DNA of 64,000 bases from contig NZ_JACHCQ010000001.1 in assembly GCF_014205835.1 (NCBI RefSeq), forward strand, positions 1 to 64,000. Direction: 5' to 3'. Shown here piece by piece: positions 32,229 through 43,853 of this stretch (position 1 is the stretch's first letter; every line of letters begins with the position of its first letter). A model generated the notes under the pieces. The model was not told the DNA's origin and made no database searches. It saw only the letters and a list, made by a program, of their open reading frames with translations. This DNA is from Pedobacter sp. AK013. Lineage in GTDB: Bacteria; Bacteroidota; Bacteroidia; Sphingobacteriales; Sphingobacteriaceae. The position numbers and the translations under genes were made by a program.

Positions 32229-33318
32229 AGCTATTTTGTTCTTTAATGATGTTGTTTTTTAGGTTAATGTGCAGCAAAACTACAAATATATGATCATGAG
32301 TACTAATGCTCAAATCGTATTGTTTAGGATAAAGTAGCTGAAGCTGCTTGGTTATATTATTTATCCCGATCCTATTTTCTTCTTTCTCTTTCCCTGGTGT
32401 AAAACTATTTGAAACCATAAAACGGAAGCGGTTATCAATTAGCTTTAAATCTATATTAATGATAGGGTCACCGATATCTTCACCAGCACCATGTTTAAAA
32501 GCATTTTCGACCAATGAAAGTAAAATCAAAGGGGCAATAATGGTATCATGATCTATTGTATGTGTAAAATTGACTTTTAAACGGCCACCATACCTTAATT
32601 TTTCGAGTTCTATATAATTTTTAATCAGCGTAATTTCTGCCGATAACGGCACATAGGTACCATTGCAGCGATACAATACGTGGTCTAGTATTTCAGATAA
32701 TCCTGCAATTGATTTTGAGGTAATGGGCGAATTAACCAAGGAAAGCGAATAAATATTGTTCAGCGTATTAAAAAGAAAGTGTGGGTTTAACTGTGCCTTT
32801 AAGGCCTTTAATTCTGTTTCTGCTCTTTGCTTTTCTAACGAAAGTTGATGTTGCTGTACCGTATATTGTTCTTTAATTAATTTTATAAAAGCAAAAATCC
32901 AGGCTGCAGAAAAAGTTAAGGGAAAATAGTGTGTAATAAGCTTAGGTACATCTGTTGCGATTTCCAGAATAGTTTCCTGGCCAAATGGTGGTGTTCTCAA
33001 AAAGGGTTCAAGCAGATGTACCACCACTATTCTTGAGCAAACACATATGATATAGCTTCCTACCAGGAAGTAAACGGCTACCACATAATAAGTTCTTGCC
33101 GTAATCAGTCTCGGAATGATTAAATAGGTTAGAAAATAAGAAGCAATAATGGTGAAAGAAATATAATAGGCATGCCGGATCAGGATTTTATGAAAATCTT
33201 TGTATTCATCAATATCGTAACGGTTAAGAAATACAATTGAGGTAACCAGCCAAAAAATAATATGGCTAAGAAACCGGTGTGCGGAACTGAATTTGGCTAT
33301 CCTCTCAATTAATGGCAT
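32203..33318 (-). CDS. LytS/YehU-type sensor histidine kinase
   Basis: The preferred start is ATG 33318 (371 residues); two codons upstream there is only a GTG. Four transmembrane segments occupy the first about 150 residues (FWLVTSIVFL, YISFTIIASYFLTYLII, VVAVYFLVGSYIICV, FPLTFSAAWIFAFI), followed by a coiled coil. The His_kinase domain has LNPHFLFNTLNNIYSL with the phospho-acceptor His, then an ATP-binding region (LSLVENAFKHGAGE). It phosphorylates the LytTR regulator encoded next. No extracellular sensor domain is present, so sensing is likely within the membrane. Confidence 0.93.
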   Translation of the reverse strand: MPLIERIAKFSSAHRFLSHIIFWLVTSIVFLNRYDIDEYKDFHKILIRHAYYISFTIIASYFLTYLIIPRLITARTYYVVAVYFLVGSYIICVCSRIVVVHLLEPFLRTPPFGQETILEIATDVPKLITHYFPLTFSAAWIFAFIKLIKEQYTVQQHQLSLEKQRAETELKALKAQLNPHFLFNTLNNIYSLSLVNSPITSKSIAGLSEILDHVLYRCNGTYVPLSAEITLIKNYIELEKLRYGGRLKVNFTHTIDHDTIIAPLILLSLVENAFKHGAGEDIGDPIINIDLKLIDNRFRFMVSNSFTPGKEKEENRIGINNITKQLQLLYPKQYDLSISTHDHIFVVLLHINLKNNIIKEQNSYESKMSFS

Positions 33319-33502
33319 CAACACAAATATACGATTCTTAGCTATCTGAATTTACGCTATCGACGAACACCATAAAAATGCACATGGATGCAGCTTAAAT
33401 GGCTACGAAAAGGTTTCAGAACTAAAATAAACCTCTTTAGCGCTAAGTCCTGGGCATATAACCATAATTAGATTTTGGCTTTGCTATAATATTCATATTC
33501 GG

Positions 33503-35884
33503 ATGAAATTTAAACCCACTATGAATCAGATTAAACAATTTTACCTTTTATTCCTGTTATTATTGGCCCTGCCCGGTTTTGCACAACAAACTGAAGTAAT
33601 TATTACCGGACGGGTTATAGATGAAAAAACTTTAAAACCGCTGGAAAATGCAGGAGTTAAGCTTTTATCGGTAAATGACCAGAAAATTTTAAAAGCTACC
33701 CTCACCAATAACAAGGGCGAATTTGTATTATCTGCACTGCCGGGCAGGTTTGATATTAAAATTGAGTTTATTGCTTACAAAACGCAACTATTAGCAAATA
33801 AAGAAATAAAGCAAAGCTTTAGGCTTGAAGATATCATACTAAAAGAAGATGTTCAGCTGTTAAAATCAGTTGATGTAACCGCAGAAAAAACCACGGTAGA
33901 ATTAAGCTTAGATAAAAAAGTATTTAATGTAGGCAAAGATCTAATTTCAAAAGGTGGCTCTGCGAATGATATTTTAAACAATGTACCTTCAGTAAATGTA
34001 GATGCCAATGGCGCCATAAGCCTGCGTGGAAATGCAAGCGTACAGGTATTAATTAATGGAAAGCCATCTATGCTGACCAATAACAACGGTTTAGAACAGA
34101 TACCCGCCAGCAATATCGAAAAAGTAGAGGTAATTACCAATCCATCATCAAGGTATGAAGCACAGGGCGGTGGAGGTATTATTAATATCGTATTAAAAAA
34201 GAATATGTTAAGTGGCTTTAATGGCTCCGTGCAACTTGGTATTGGCGATCCGGCAAATTATAACGGTAATTTAAACCTGAGTTATAAAACCGAAAAAATC
34301 AATCTCTTTAGCAACATCGGTTATCGCTACCGGAACCTTTATGGATCTGAGCAACGATACCAAAGCGTTTTAAACAATGAGGTACAGACCATATTAAGGC
34401 AAAATAACGAGCAGGGAAGAAATGATGACCTCTATAATGTTTATTTGGGAATGGATTATTACATCAACGCTAAAAACACCTTAACCGGAAGTTTTTATCA
34501 TGATTTACTGGTAAATAAGGATACCACCAATTACCGTTACAACTATTACAATAAAAACAATGTGCTCGATAGTACGATTAACCGTTTTGAGCATTACAAA
34601 GAACCACAAAAATACAATCAGCTCGAACTGAATTATGCAAAAACCTTTGATAACAAAGATCAAAAGTGGAATACGAGTTTACAATATGTTTTCTGGAAAG
34701 ATGATGAAAACCAGGACATCGCCCAACAAAAAACTTTCCCAGCCCTAAATAACGCCAGCCGTTTAACATCAAGGGATATTGAAAGCAGTGATGCACTATT
34801 TATTCAAAGCGATTTTGTAAGCACTTTCTCTGGAGATTCGAAGTTCGAAGCTGGGATAAGGGCAAATATCAGGTCCATTAGAAGTGATTATTGGGCCAAA
34901 GCAGACGATGTACTGCTCCCAGCCTATGACAATAAGCTCAAGTACAATGAGAACATTTATGGTGCTTATTTTCAGTATGAGAACAAATTCAAAAAATTTA
35001 ATTACCTGTTGGGTTTAAGGGCTGAACTGTCGGATATCGGTATTTCAGACCGACAGGGCTCTTTTCAGGCTTCAAAAGATTATATCGATCTATTCCCTAC
35101 CGCAAATATTACCTATAAACTGCAAAAGAATACCGATTTAAGATTAAGTTATAGCAGGAGGATAAACCGGCCACAGTTTTGGCAGTTAAATCCATTTTCA
35201 GGTTTATCTGATACCAGAAACTTAACGGTGGGCAACCCTGATCTGAACCCGATGTACACCAACTCGTTTGAACTTGGTGTATTACAAAGATGGGGAAAAC
35301 TCACTTTCAACCCATCGGTTTATTACAAACATGCCACCAATTATTTTGAATTTATACTCAAGCAATCTGCTAGTGGTTTTGTGAATACCCCTGTTAACCT
35401 CGATTACGAAGACCGTTACGGATTAGAAATTTCAACCACCTACAATCCGTTATCCTGGTGGCGGTTATCCTGGGATTTTAATTATTATGCTTTTAAGCAA
35501 CAAGGCACCTTCGAAAATAAAGCGTATGGATCTGAAGACCATACCTGGTTTACCCGTATCAATTCGCGAATGAAGTTTCCGAAAAGTTTTTCAATAGAAT
35601 ACAGCTTTAACTATAGAGCTAAAAACACCGATATCCAATCGGTTAATAAAGCGCAGTACCGTGCCAATATTGCCCTCAGTAAAGATCTGTTTAAAGATAA
35701 AGTTTCCGTTACCTTAGCCGTAAACAATATGTTCGATTCGTTTATTGATAAGCAGGCTACCACAACAGATACCTACTATTTAGAATCGAATTTTAAAGGG
35801 ATCGGAAGATTAACCACCGCAACATTGGTTTACCGCTTTAACCGAAAAAAAGATGAGAAAGATCGCCTACCAGACCAAGAGTAG
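33503..35884 (+). CDS. TonB-dependent receptor, outer-membrane beta-barrel family
   Basis: The protein has 793 residues; ATG 33521 (MNQIKQFYLLFLLLLALPGF) is an alternative start with a tidier signal peptide. A carboxypeptidase-regulatory-like domain (about 35-115, VIITGRVIDEKTLKPLENAGV), a plug (about 130-230, DILNNVPSVNVDANGAISLR and IEKVEVITNPSSRYEAQGGG) and a barrel with an aromatic-rich end follow. This is the OMP_b-brl_3 type, commonly orphan receptors without SusD. The 178-base divergent gap to the LytS-like kinase suggests possible co-regulation. The ligand is unknown. Confidence 0.9.
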   Translation: MKFKPTMNQIKQFYLLFLLLLALPGFAQQTEVIITGRVIDEKTLKPLENAGVKLLSVNDQKILKATLTNNKGEFVLSALPGRFDIKIEFIAYKTQLLANKEIKQSFRLEDIILKEDVQLLKSVDVTAEKTTVELSLDKKVFNVGKDLISKGGSANDILNNVPSVNVDANGAISLRGNASVQVLINGKPSMLTNNNGLEQIPASNIEKVEVITNPSSRYEAQGGGGIINIVLKKNMLSGFNGSVQLGIGDPANYNGNLNLSYKTEKINLFSNIGYRYRNLYGSEQRYQSVLNNEVQTILRQNNEQGRNDDLYNVYLGMDYYINAKNTLTGSFYHDLLVNKDTTNYRYNYYNKNNVLDSTINRFEHYKEPQKYNQLELNYAKTFDNKDQKWNTSLQYVFWKDDENQDIAQQKTFPALNNASRLTSRDIESSDALFIQSDFVSTFSGDSKFEAGIRANIRSIRSDYWAKADDVLLPAYDNKLKYNENIYGAYFQYENKFKKFNYLLGLRAELSDIGISDRQGSFQASKDYIDLFPTANITYKLQKNTDLRLSYSRRINRPQFWQLNPFSGLSDTRNLTVGNPDLNPMYTNSFELGVLQRWGKLTFNPSVYYKHATNYFEFILKQSASGFVNTPVNLDYEDRYGLEISTTYNPLSWWRLSWDFNYYAFKQQGTFENKAYGSEDHTWFTRINSRMKFPKSFSIEYSFNYRAKNTDIQSVNKAQYRANIALSKDLFKDKVSVTLAVNNMFDSFIDKQATTTDTYYLESNFKGIGRLTTATLVYRFNRKKDEKDRLPDQE

Positions 35885-35977
35885 CTACAAAAGAATTTAA
35901 TTTAATATAGGTAGCTTAAGCTGTGTAATATTAATCCCATCGAAATACCATGTGGCGTTTTAATATTCAATCTTAAA

Positions 35978-36019
35978 TTCGGGCCCAATAAACAGATATT
36001 TAATTTCATTGGGCCCGAA
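35978..36019. terminator. Bidirectional terminator between the receptor gene and tyrS
   Basis: TTCGGGCCCAAT (35978-35989) and ATTGGGCCCGAA (36008-36019) form a perfect 12-bp stem with an 18-base loop. It lies between convergent genes, five bases past the tyrS stop. T runs on either side are weak. Confidence 0.65.
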
Positions 36020-36023
36020 AATA

Positions 36024-37310
36024 TTATTCGGCAATCAAAAGAAAGTAGTTTCTTCTACCTTTTTGAACCACAATAAACTTATCATTGATGAGATGTTCAG
36101 AATTGAAAACCTGCATTACATCTACAATTTTTTCCTTATTGACAGAAACACCTCCACCTTGGATCAGTTTCTTGGTTTCGCCTTTAGATGAAAAAACAGT
36201 GGCTTTTTCTGCGAGTAAGGTAGCCGCATCAATACCCTCTGTTAGCTCAGATTTCGAAATGTTAAACTGTGGGATACCCTCGAACATTTCTAGTACCTGG
36301 CTTTCTGACAAGCTTTTCAAAAATTCTAATGATCCGTTTCCGAACAAGAATTCTGAAGTTTTAATAGCCGCTTCTAAAGCTTCCTCCGAGTGGGTTTTTA
36401 TAGTGATATCTTCAGCTAAAGCTTTTTGAAGGATGCGCAAATGCGGTGCAGCATCGTGTTCCTTTTCTAAGGCTTCTATTTCTTCTTTATTCTTTAAAGT
36501 AAAAATACGAATCCATTTTTTCACATCTTCATCTGAAGCATTTAACCAAAATTGGTAGAATTTATATGGAGAAGTTTTCTCTGGATCTAGCCAAACCGCG
36601 CCGCTCTCGGTTTTACCGAATTTGGTTCCATCTGCCTTTTTAATTAATTGTGTGGTAATGGCATAAGCTGTACCGGCGTCTTTTCTTCTGATCAGTTCTG
36701 TGCCGGTTACAATATTGCCCCATTGATCTGATCCACCCATCTGTACCAGGCAGTTTTCGTTTTTCCATAAATGATAGAAATCGTACCCCTGAATCAATTG
36801 ATAACAAAATTCGGTGAAAGATAAACCAGAATCACCTTCCAAACGTCTTTTAACGCTATCCTTTGCCATCATGTAGTTTACGGTAATGTGTTTACCTACA
36901 TCCCTGATAAAGGTAAAAAGGTTCATATCTTTAAACCAATCGGCATTGTTAACCATTACTGCGCCATTTCCACCTTCTTCAAATTTTAAGAATTTAGCCA
37001 ATTGCTTTTTCATCCCTTTCAGGTTATGCTCAATCATTTCAGGTGTCTGAAGATTACGTTCATCAGATTTCCCCGATGGATCGCCCACCATACCTGTAGC
37101 ACCACCAACCAAAGCATATGGTTTGTGCCCGGCATTTTGAAAATGAATCAGTGTCATGATCTGCGTTAAGTGGCCAACGTGCAACGAATCTGCAGTCGGG
37201 TCGAAACCGATATAACCGGAAGTCATACCCTCGTTTAACTTTTCCTCAGTATTCGGCATAATATCATGCAGCATGCCACGCCATCTTAACTCTTCAACAA
37301 AATTCGTCAT
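36024..37310 (-). CDS. tyrS: Tyrosine--tRNA ligase
   Basis: The protein has 428 residues. The class I signatures are present: the HIGH-type HVGHL within [14 protein letters not shown] (about 35-48) and the KMSKS-type KFGKT (about 230). An S4 RNA-binding domain occupies the C-terminus (about 365-425, [14 protein letters not shown]). It charges tRNA-Tyr with tyrosine in the cytoplasm. It is a single-gene unit with about 170 bases upstream before the divergent AcpH-like gene. Confidence 0.97.
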   Translation of the reverse strand: MTNFVEELRWRGMLHDIMPNTEEKLNEGMTSGYIGFDPTADSLHVGHLTQIMTLIHFQNAGHKPYALVGGATGMVGDPSGKSDERNLQTPEMIEHNLKGMKKQLAKFLKFEEGGNGAVMVNNADWFKDMNLFTFIRDVGKHITVNYMMAKDSVKRRLEGDSGLSFTEFCYQLIQGYDFYHLWKNENCLVQMGGSDQWGNIVTGTELIRRKDAGTAYAITTQLIKKADGTKFGKTESGAVWLDPEKTSPYKFYQFWLNASDEDVKKWIRIFTLKNKEEIEALEKEHDAAPHLRILQKALAEDITIKTHSEEALEAAIKTSEFLFGNGSLEFLKSLSESQVLEMFEGIPQFNISKSELTEGIDAATLLAEKATVFSSKGETKKLIQGGGVSVNKEKIVDVMQVFNSEHLINDKFIVVQKGRRNYFLLIAE

Positions 37311-37480
37311 TGTACAAACACTTTAATAATGTGCGTGCAAAGATAAAATTTTAGCTTAGTTTAAAGCAAATTAGTTGGTTTTGTAAATGTTTATCGCAAT
37401 TGTGCTTTTGCAGCCACGTATCCTTAATAATATTTACTAATGGTTCTTTACAACCATACAAGAAAACATTACCTTGCAAG

Positions 37481-38152
37481 ATGAACTTTTTATCCCATTA
37501 TTATTTCGACCGGGCAAATAATGATGCCAATGTGGTAATGGGAACGGTTTTGCCAGATCTGATTAAAAATGCTGTAAAAGAGGCAAATTTATACCCACAG
37601 AAAAATGAATTCCTGTTTAAAGGAAACCCAGACGAAGAAAATCTATTGCTTGGCTGGAAAAGACATTTAGCCGTCGATCTGTTTTTTCACTCCTCAAACT
37701 TCTTTCTGGAGAAAACAACCGAACTTAAACAGCTCATTAAGCCCATTATAGAAAATACAGTGGTTCGTCCATCTTTTCTTGCCCATATTGGCCTGGAGTT
37801 GTTGTTAGATCATTTACTGGTTGAGCATAACTTAATCCAGGTAAACCATTTTTATGAAAAACTGAGTGCGGTAAAAAAAGAATCGTTAAGTGATTTTCTT
37901 GAACACTGTAATCTTAAAAATCCTGAGGTATTTTTTACTTTTTTGGAAAAGTTTATCAGTAGCAAGTATCTGCTGAGTTATCAGAAACTCGAAAATATCA
38001 GTTATGCCCTTAACAGGATCTGTATGCGTTTGTGGCCAGAAACATTAAGCGAGAAACAAATGCAGCAACTTACCTTAGAGTTGGGTATTTTCAAAGCTAT
38101 TTTAGAGAAAGATTACATGGATATTTTTAGGGAAATTGAGAAAAAAATATGA
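37481..38152 (+). CDS. AcpH-like (ACP phosphodiesterase family) protein
   Basis: ATG 37481 (MNFLSHYYFDRA) gives 223 residues and matches the family start MNFLAH; the longer frame upstream is unlikely. GWKRHLAVDLFFHSS (about 65-80) and HIGLELLLDHLLVEHN (about 105-120) provide the His/Asp residues of this HD-like fold. AcpH removes 4'-phosphopantetheine from acyl carrier protein, but distant Bacteroidetes members may act otherwise. The last 143 bases are repeated at 39554-39696, so its present 3' end (..EKKI) may have come from elsewhere and the original end (..EKKLV) may lie downstream of the inserted ATPase gene. Confidence 0.75.
   Translation: MNFLSHYYFDRANNDANVVMGTVLPDLIKNAVKEANLYPQKNEFLFKGNPDEENLLLGWKRHLAVDLFFHSSNFFLEKTTELKQLIKPIIENTVVRPSFLAHIGLELLLDHLLVEHNLIQVNHFYEKLSAVKKESLSDFLEHCNLKNPEVFFTFLEKFISSKYLLSYQKLENISYALNRICMRLWPETLSEKQMQQLTLELGIFKAILEKDYMDIFREIEKKI
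38004..38146 (+). repeat. 143-bp direct repeat, upstream copy (3' end of the AcpH-like gene)
   Basis: It aligns without gaps to 39554-39696, with four mismatches (38009, 38020, 38091, 38131). Three of the four are synonymous in the AcpH-like frame. Together the copies bracket 1,407 bases that hold one ATPase gene. Confidence 0.92.
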
Positions 38153-38201
38153 TTTTAATCCGCTACATCATTCTTTAATTGTCACGACCATCAAAAAAAA
38201 A

Positions 38202-38288
38202 TGCTTTTTACAGAAAGCAAAAAACAATACAAATTGCTTTTTTAATTTAACAAAAAAAGCTATTTTTGCTTATTAAAAAAAGCAAAAA
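38202..38288 (+). promoter_or_regulatory. Three successive inverted repeats before the ATPase/DUF4143 gene
   Basis: TGCTTT/AAAGCA (38202-38219), GCTTTTTT/AAAAAAGC (38236-38260) and TTTTTGCTT/AAGCAAAAA (38263-38288) share a GCTTT/AAAGC core. The last includes the A of the start codon. The arrangement suggests operator sites, possibly for autoregulation. Confidence 0.55.
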
Positions 38289-39478
38289 TGGAAGACTTAC
38301 TACTAGAATTTCAAGCAAATTTAACACGTGTATCTTTAGATTTGCAACGTTATCTTATTGGTAAAGTCGATTTAAATAACCGCTTAATTGCAATTAAAGG
38401 TGCAAGAGGAGCTGGAAAAACGACCTTGCTTTTGCAGATTGCGAAATTGTATTTGCCTCAAAAATCAACACTTTATGTAAGTTTAGATCATATTTATTTT
38501 TTTGATCATAAACTTTATAATTTGGCCAAACAATTTGTCCAATTTGGAGGGACGAACTTACTGCTTGATGAAGTTCACAAATATCCCAATTGGTCGAGAG
38601 AGATAAAATTGATTTACGACAATTTTCCTGAACTTAATATCATCTTCACTTCGTCTTCAATGCTGGAAATCTATAAATCAGAATCTGATTTAAGCAGAAG
38701 AGCAATAACTTATTATCTGAAAGAATTGTCTTTTAGAGAATTTATCACTTTTGAATCCAAAATAACACTTCCGACTTACTCATTTCCTGAAATTTTAAAA
38801 AACCATAATACCATTGCAGCAGAACTTTTAAAGAATATAAAGCCATTGCCTTTATTTGAAAAATATCTAAAAATAGGCGTATACCCGTATTACAAAGAAA
38901 ATGAGAATCTTTACATCCAGAAGCTCCAAAACACAATAAATCTCATCATCGAAATAGACATTAATGCAGTTGAAGATTTGAATTATGAAACCTTGGTAAA
39001 ACTAAAAAAATTGCTTATCAGCGTAGCTTCAAGCGCCCCATTTACGCCTAACATCACTAAATTGAGCGAAAAAATAGGGATTTCACGTAACACCCTGGTT
39101 CAGGGTATAAAAATCCTGGAACGTGCCGGATTAGTTAATGAACTATACAAAGATGCATCGGGTATTGGTGTGTTAACTAAACCAGAAAAACTCTATCTTA
39201 ACAATAGCAATTTGATGTACGCCTTGGCAAAAGAAAATATTAATATTGGAAATATACGAGAAACATTTTTCCTAAACCAATTCAGAGGTTTACACGAAAT
39301 AAACCATTCGAAAGTTGCCGACTTTATAATTGACAAAACTTATACGTTTGAGATCGGAGGAAAAAACAAAACAAAAGAACAAATTGTGGGCGTGGACAAT
39401 GCTTATGTTGCGAAAGACAGCATTGAAATCGGTTTTGGAAATATCATTCCTGTTTGGCTTTTTGGCTTTATGTACTAG
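38288..39478 (+). CDS. AAA ATPase with DUF4143 domain
   Basis: The protein has 396 residues. P-loop GARGAGKT (38-45), Walker B LLLDEVHKYP (about 90-100), a sensor-like IIFTSSS, and a winged-helix stretch (about 255-290, LSEKIGISRNTLVQGIKILE) are visible. The C-terminal DUF4143 part includes HSKVADFIIDKTYTFEIGGKNK, resembling a degenerate D-(E)xK nuclease core. It is relatively AT-rich and Lys/Asn/Ile-rich, unlike its neighbours, and sits between direct repeats, both signs of transfer. Function is unknown; like the DUF234 relative at 11.2-12.7 kb it is preceded by inverted repeats. Confidence 0.88.
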   Translation: MEDLLLEFQANLTRVSLDLQRYLIGKVDLNNRLIAIKGARGAGKTTLLLQIAKLYLPQKSTLYVSLDHIYFFDHKLYNLAKQFVQFGGTNLLLDEVHKYPNWSREIKLIYDNFPELNIIFTSSSMLEIYKSESDLSRRAITYYLKELSFREFITFESKITLPTYSFPEILKNHNTIAAELLKNIKPLPLFEKYLKIGVYPYYKENENLYIQKLQNTINLIIEIDINAVEDLNYETLVKLKKLLISVASSAPFTPNITKLSEKIGISRNTLVQGIKILERAGLVNELYKDASGIGVLTKPEKLYLNNSNLMYALAKENINIGNIRETFFLNQFRGLHEINHSKVADFIIDKTYTFEIGGKNKTKEQIVGVDNAYVAKDSIEIGFGNIIPVWLFGFMY

Positions 39479-39553
39479 AACCATGATTTAATTAATTGTC
39501 TAGACATTAAATAAAGTATTCATAAAACTCTCTCATCCTTTTTTATATTTGAA

Positions 39554-39705
39554 ATGCCTTTAACAGGATATGTATGCGTTTGTGGCCAGAAACATTAAGC
39601 GAGAAACAAATGCAGCAACTTACCTTAGAGCTGGGTATTTTCAAAGCTATTTTAGAGAAAGATTACATGGATATTTTTAGAGAAATTGAGAAAAAACTGG
39701 TTTAA
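39554..39705 (+). pseudogene. Orphan 3' end of the AcpH-like gene (downstream direct-repeat copy)
   Basis: The last about 48 codons of the AcpH-like gene recur here, in frame with NRICMRLWPETLSEKQMQQL and ending EKKLV at TAA 39703-39705. The upstream end is cut off at 39554, and there is no start. The repeat core is 39554-39696. It is probably the displaced original 3' end of the gene. Confidence 0.88.
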
Positions 39706-39742
39706 TTATTTTGATATATTTGGCAAAAAACCAAACAACTAA

Positions 39743-41245
39743 ATGAAAATTAAACTAATGTTCTCCCTACTGCTAATTATTTTGCAGTTTAATACCTTTG
39801 CTCAACAGCAGATTAATGTTATTAAAAAACCAACATGGAATATCAGAGCATCTTACGATAGTAGGTACGGCTCGAAGGTAGATTTATCAGATAATGCCAT
39901 TGCCATGATTGTAGATGTTCCCAAAGCTGATTTCGCTGTAGTTACCATTGATGATAAGTTAAGCCAGAAGTGGCTTACCGAGCTTTCGGGCTTTCCAATG
40001 GCAATTGGAAAATTCAAAAATAACATTGTGGTTATTGCCGCCTCAGATCGCAGTTATTTCAAAAGTTTTTCCAATCAGTTCAAAGCCTATCTTTTAGAAG
40101 AAAAAACTGGCAAATTGATCTCTGAAAAGATAATTTATGATGGAAGTAAGGATTTTGTGGAAACACCAGAATTCTTTTTTTCTGAAGATGGCGCTTATTT
40201 TAAAATGGCTACAAGACTAACAGCATTAAAGCGTAAAGTACACATAGGCTTACAAGTGGTGGGCTTTTTCACCGCACTTAAAATGGACAAAGACTTTAAC
40301 GAATCTCAAAGTTATACGGTAATCGATTTTAATGATAAGCTGGAACAAATACAAAGAATGGAGCCTGAAATGCCAGATGGAGATACCTGGAAGGCATCCT
40401 GTGGTGATGATGGTAGCTTTATCATCAGCACTGTAGATGCTTCAAAAGGAAAGTGTAATGTGGCCATTTATTTAAGCAGCAACCCAAGCCCACTCAAAAC
40501 AGTGAGTATTCCTGTCGATGCTTTTAGTCAAGATGATATTTCATCAATTACTTTTGCAAGCAGTAAAAAACCACTGGTAAGTTACATTGGCATATTCTAC
40601 AAAAATGCGAATAAAGAACGCTCTACTTTGATTGCAAGAATTGATTTTAATAATGGAACCTTTACCTCTACCAAGGAAGTATTTGATAAGGTACATGTTA
40701 AGGAACTACAAAAGTCTTTTGTACCGGTTAACAAAAAATTCAACGATCTGACTTTTTCAGATATTAAGTACATGAATATCAGACATATTGCAGAATACAA
40801 CAACACACTTTTGGTTACTATTTCCCCAAGGTTCTCCGTTACGAGCAGCCATGGTTCTATTACATCCGAGGGATCGGTTCTGATGAATGCTTATGATGCT
40901 CAAATGAAACCGCTTTATCACCAATTTTTGCCCCGTGATTATACAAGTAGCATAGCAGGAGAAGGATCAGAAGTTTCGTTCAAACAGTCAGAGAAAACCC
41001 TTCGGATCTTAGCTAACCAAAAAGATGGTCTTACTGCAGTTGCAACCATATATGCCGAAATGAACCTGGAATCGGGCACGATAAACAAAATTAATATGAT
41101 ATCTAAAGATGACATCAAAAATTCTTATTATGCCAATACAGAATCGATCAGCTGGCTAAATGGCAGCTTTGTTATTCCATTCGTAGAGCGTATGGGCATT
41201 TTTAGCAAGAAGGTAGATTTACAGCTTTTACAACTAAAATATTAA
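39743..41245 (+). CDS. Exported protein of unknown function
   Basis: The protein has 500 residues with signal peptide MKIKLMFSLLLIILQFNTFA and cleavage near Ala-Gln at 21. The mature part is rich in beta strands, polar and without transmembrane segments, and could form a propeller (recurrent FxxDxxxYxKMAT-like and VSYIGIFY-like strands), but I do not recognise a family. It ends 30 bases before ligA and may be on the same transcript. Periplasmic or outer-membrane-associated location is inferred from the signal peptide. Confidence 0.75.
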   Translation: MKIKLMFSLLLIILQFNTFAQQQINVIKKPTWNIRASYDSRYGSKVDLSDNAIAMIVDVPKADFAVVTIDDKLSQKWLTELSGFPMAIGKFKNNIVVIAASDRSYFKSFSNQFKAYLLEEKTGKLISEKIIYDGSKDFVETPEFFFSEDGAYFKMATRLTALKRKVHIGLQVVGFFTALKMDKDFNESQSYTVIDFNDKLEQIQRMEPEMPDGDTWKASCGDDGSFIISTVDASKGKCNVAIYLSSNPSPLKTVSIPVDAFSQDDISSITFASSKKPLVSYIGIFYKNANKERSTLIARIDFNNGTFTSTKEVFDKVHVKELQKSFVPVNKKFNDLTFSDIKYMNIRHIAEYNNTLLVTISPRFSVTSSHGSITSEGSVLMNAYDAQMKPLYHQFLPRDYTSSIAGEGSEVSFKQSEKTLRILANQKDGLTAVATIYAEMNLESGTINKINMISKDDIKNSYYANTESISWLNGSFVIPFVERMGIFSKKVDLQLLQLKY

Positions 41246-43288
<2,043 letters not shown>

Positions 43289-43294
43289 AAATTG

Positions 43295-43325
43295 ACCACA
43301 AAGGCACTAAGACCACAAAGTTTTT
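43295..43325 (+). repeat. Left end repeat of the GxxExxY unit
   Basis: This A-rich stretch begins ACCACAAAGGCAC, repeats ACCACAAAG and ends in TTTTT, just after ligA. Its reverse complement resembles 43805-43829 on the other side of the GxxExxY gene: both are strings of CACnAAG units. Confidence 0.7.
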
Positions 43326-43387
43326 AGTTTTTGTTGGCAACATCCCTGCAATTATTAATTATTTAGAATCCTACATTATTAGGATTT

Positions 43388-43786
43388 ATGATTAAAAAGA
43401 TAGGGATGAATGAAGAACAGATTGCAAAAGCGATTGTCAATGCAGCTTACCGGGTACATATAGAATTAGGACCAGGTTTGCTAGAATCGGCATATGAAAC
43501 GTGTTTGATTTATGAATTGGAAAATGCAGGATTGCAGGTTAAATCACAGTTAAAACTACCTGTGATTTACAGAGGCATTAAACTCAATTGTAACTACAGG
43601 ATAGACATTTTGGTAGAACAAAAAGTTATTGTAGAGATTAAAGCAGTTAGCTTTTTAAATGAGATACATCTGGCACAAACCATTACTTATTTAAAATTAG
43701 CTGATTGTAAGCTTGGTTTACTGATAAACTCCAATGTTGCTAAAATAAAAGATGGAATTAAGCGGGTTATAAATGGCCATTTATAA
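43388..43786 (+). CDS. GxxExxY protein
   Basis: The protein has 132 residues (ATG 43388; ATG 43406, MNEEQIAKAI, is an equally good start). The family signature is GLLESAY at residues 30-36. A second block, YRIDILVEQKVIVEIKAV (about 74-91), has the D and E-x-K of a PD-(D/E)xK nuclease-like fold. The family is widespread, often in many copies per genome, with no known function. Here it stands between ligA and dapA and is bracketed by CACnAAG-type inverted repeats, which suggests that it arrived as a small unit. Confidence 0.88.
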   Translation: MIKKIGMNEEQIAKAIVNAAYRVHIELGPGLLESAYETCLIYELENAGLQVKSQLKLPVIYRGIKLNCNYRIDILVEQKVIVEIKAVSFLNEIHLAQTITYLKLADCKLGLLINSNVAKIKDGIKRVINGHL

Positions 43787-43804
43787 CCCAAAATAAGAAA
43801 AAAA

Positions 43805-43829
43805 CTTCGTGCCTTTGTGGCTTCGTGGT
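43805..43829 (-). repeat. Right end repeat of the GxxExxY unit
   Basis: Read on the minus strand it begins ACCACGAAGCCACAAAGGCA and ends CGAAG followed by T's, the inverted counterpart of 43295-43325. It lies 18 bases past the GxxExxY stop and about 25 before dapA. Confidence 0.7.
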
Positions 43830-43853
43830 TAGAGAATAATAATTAAATATATA

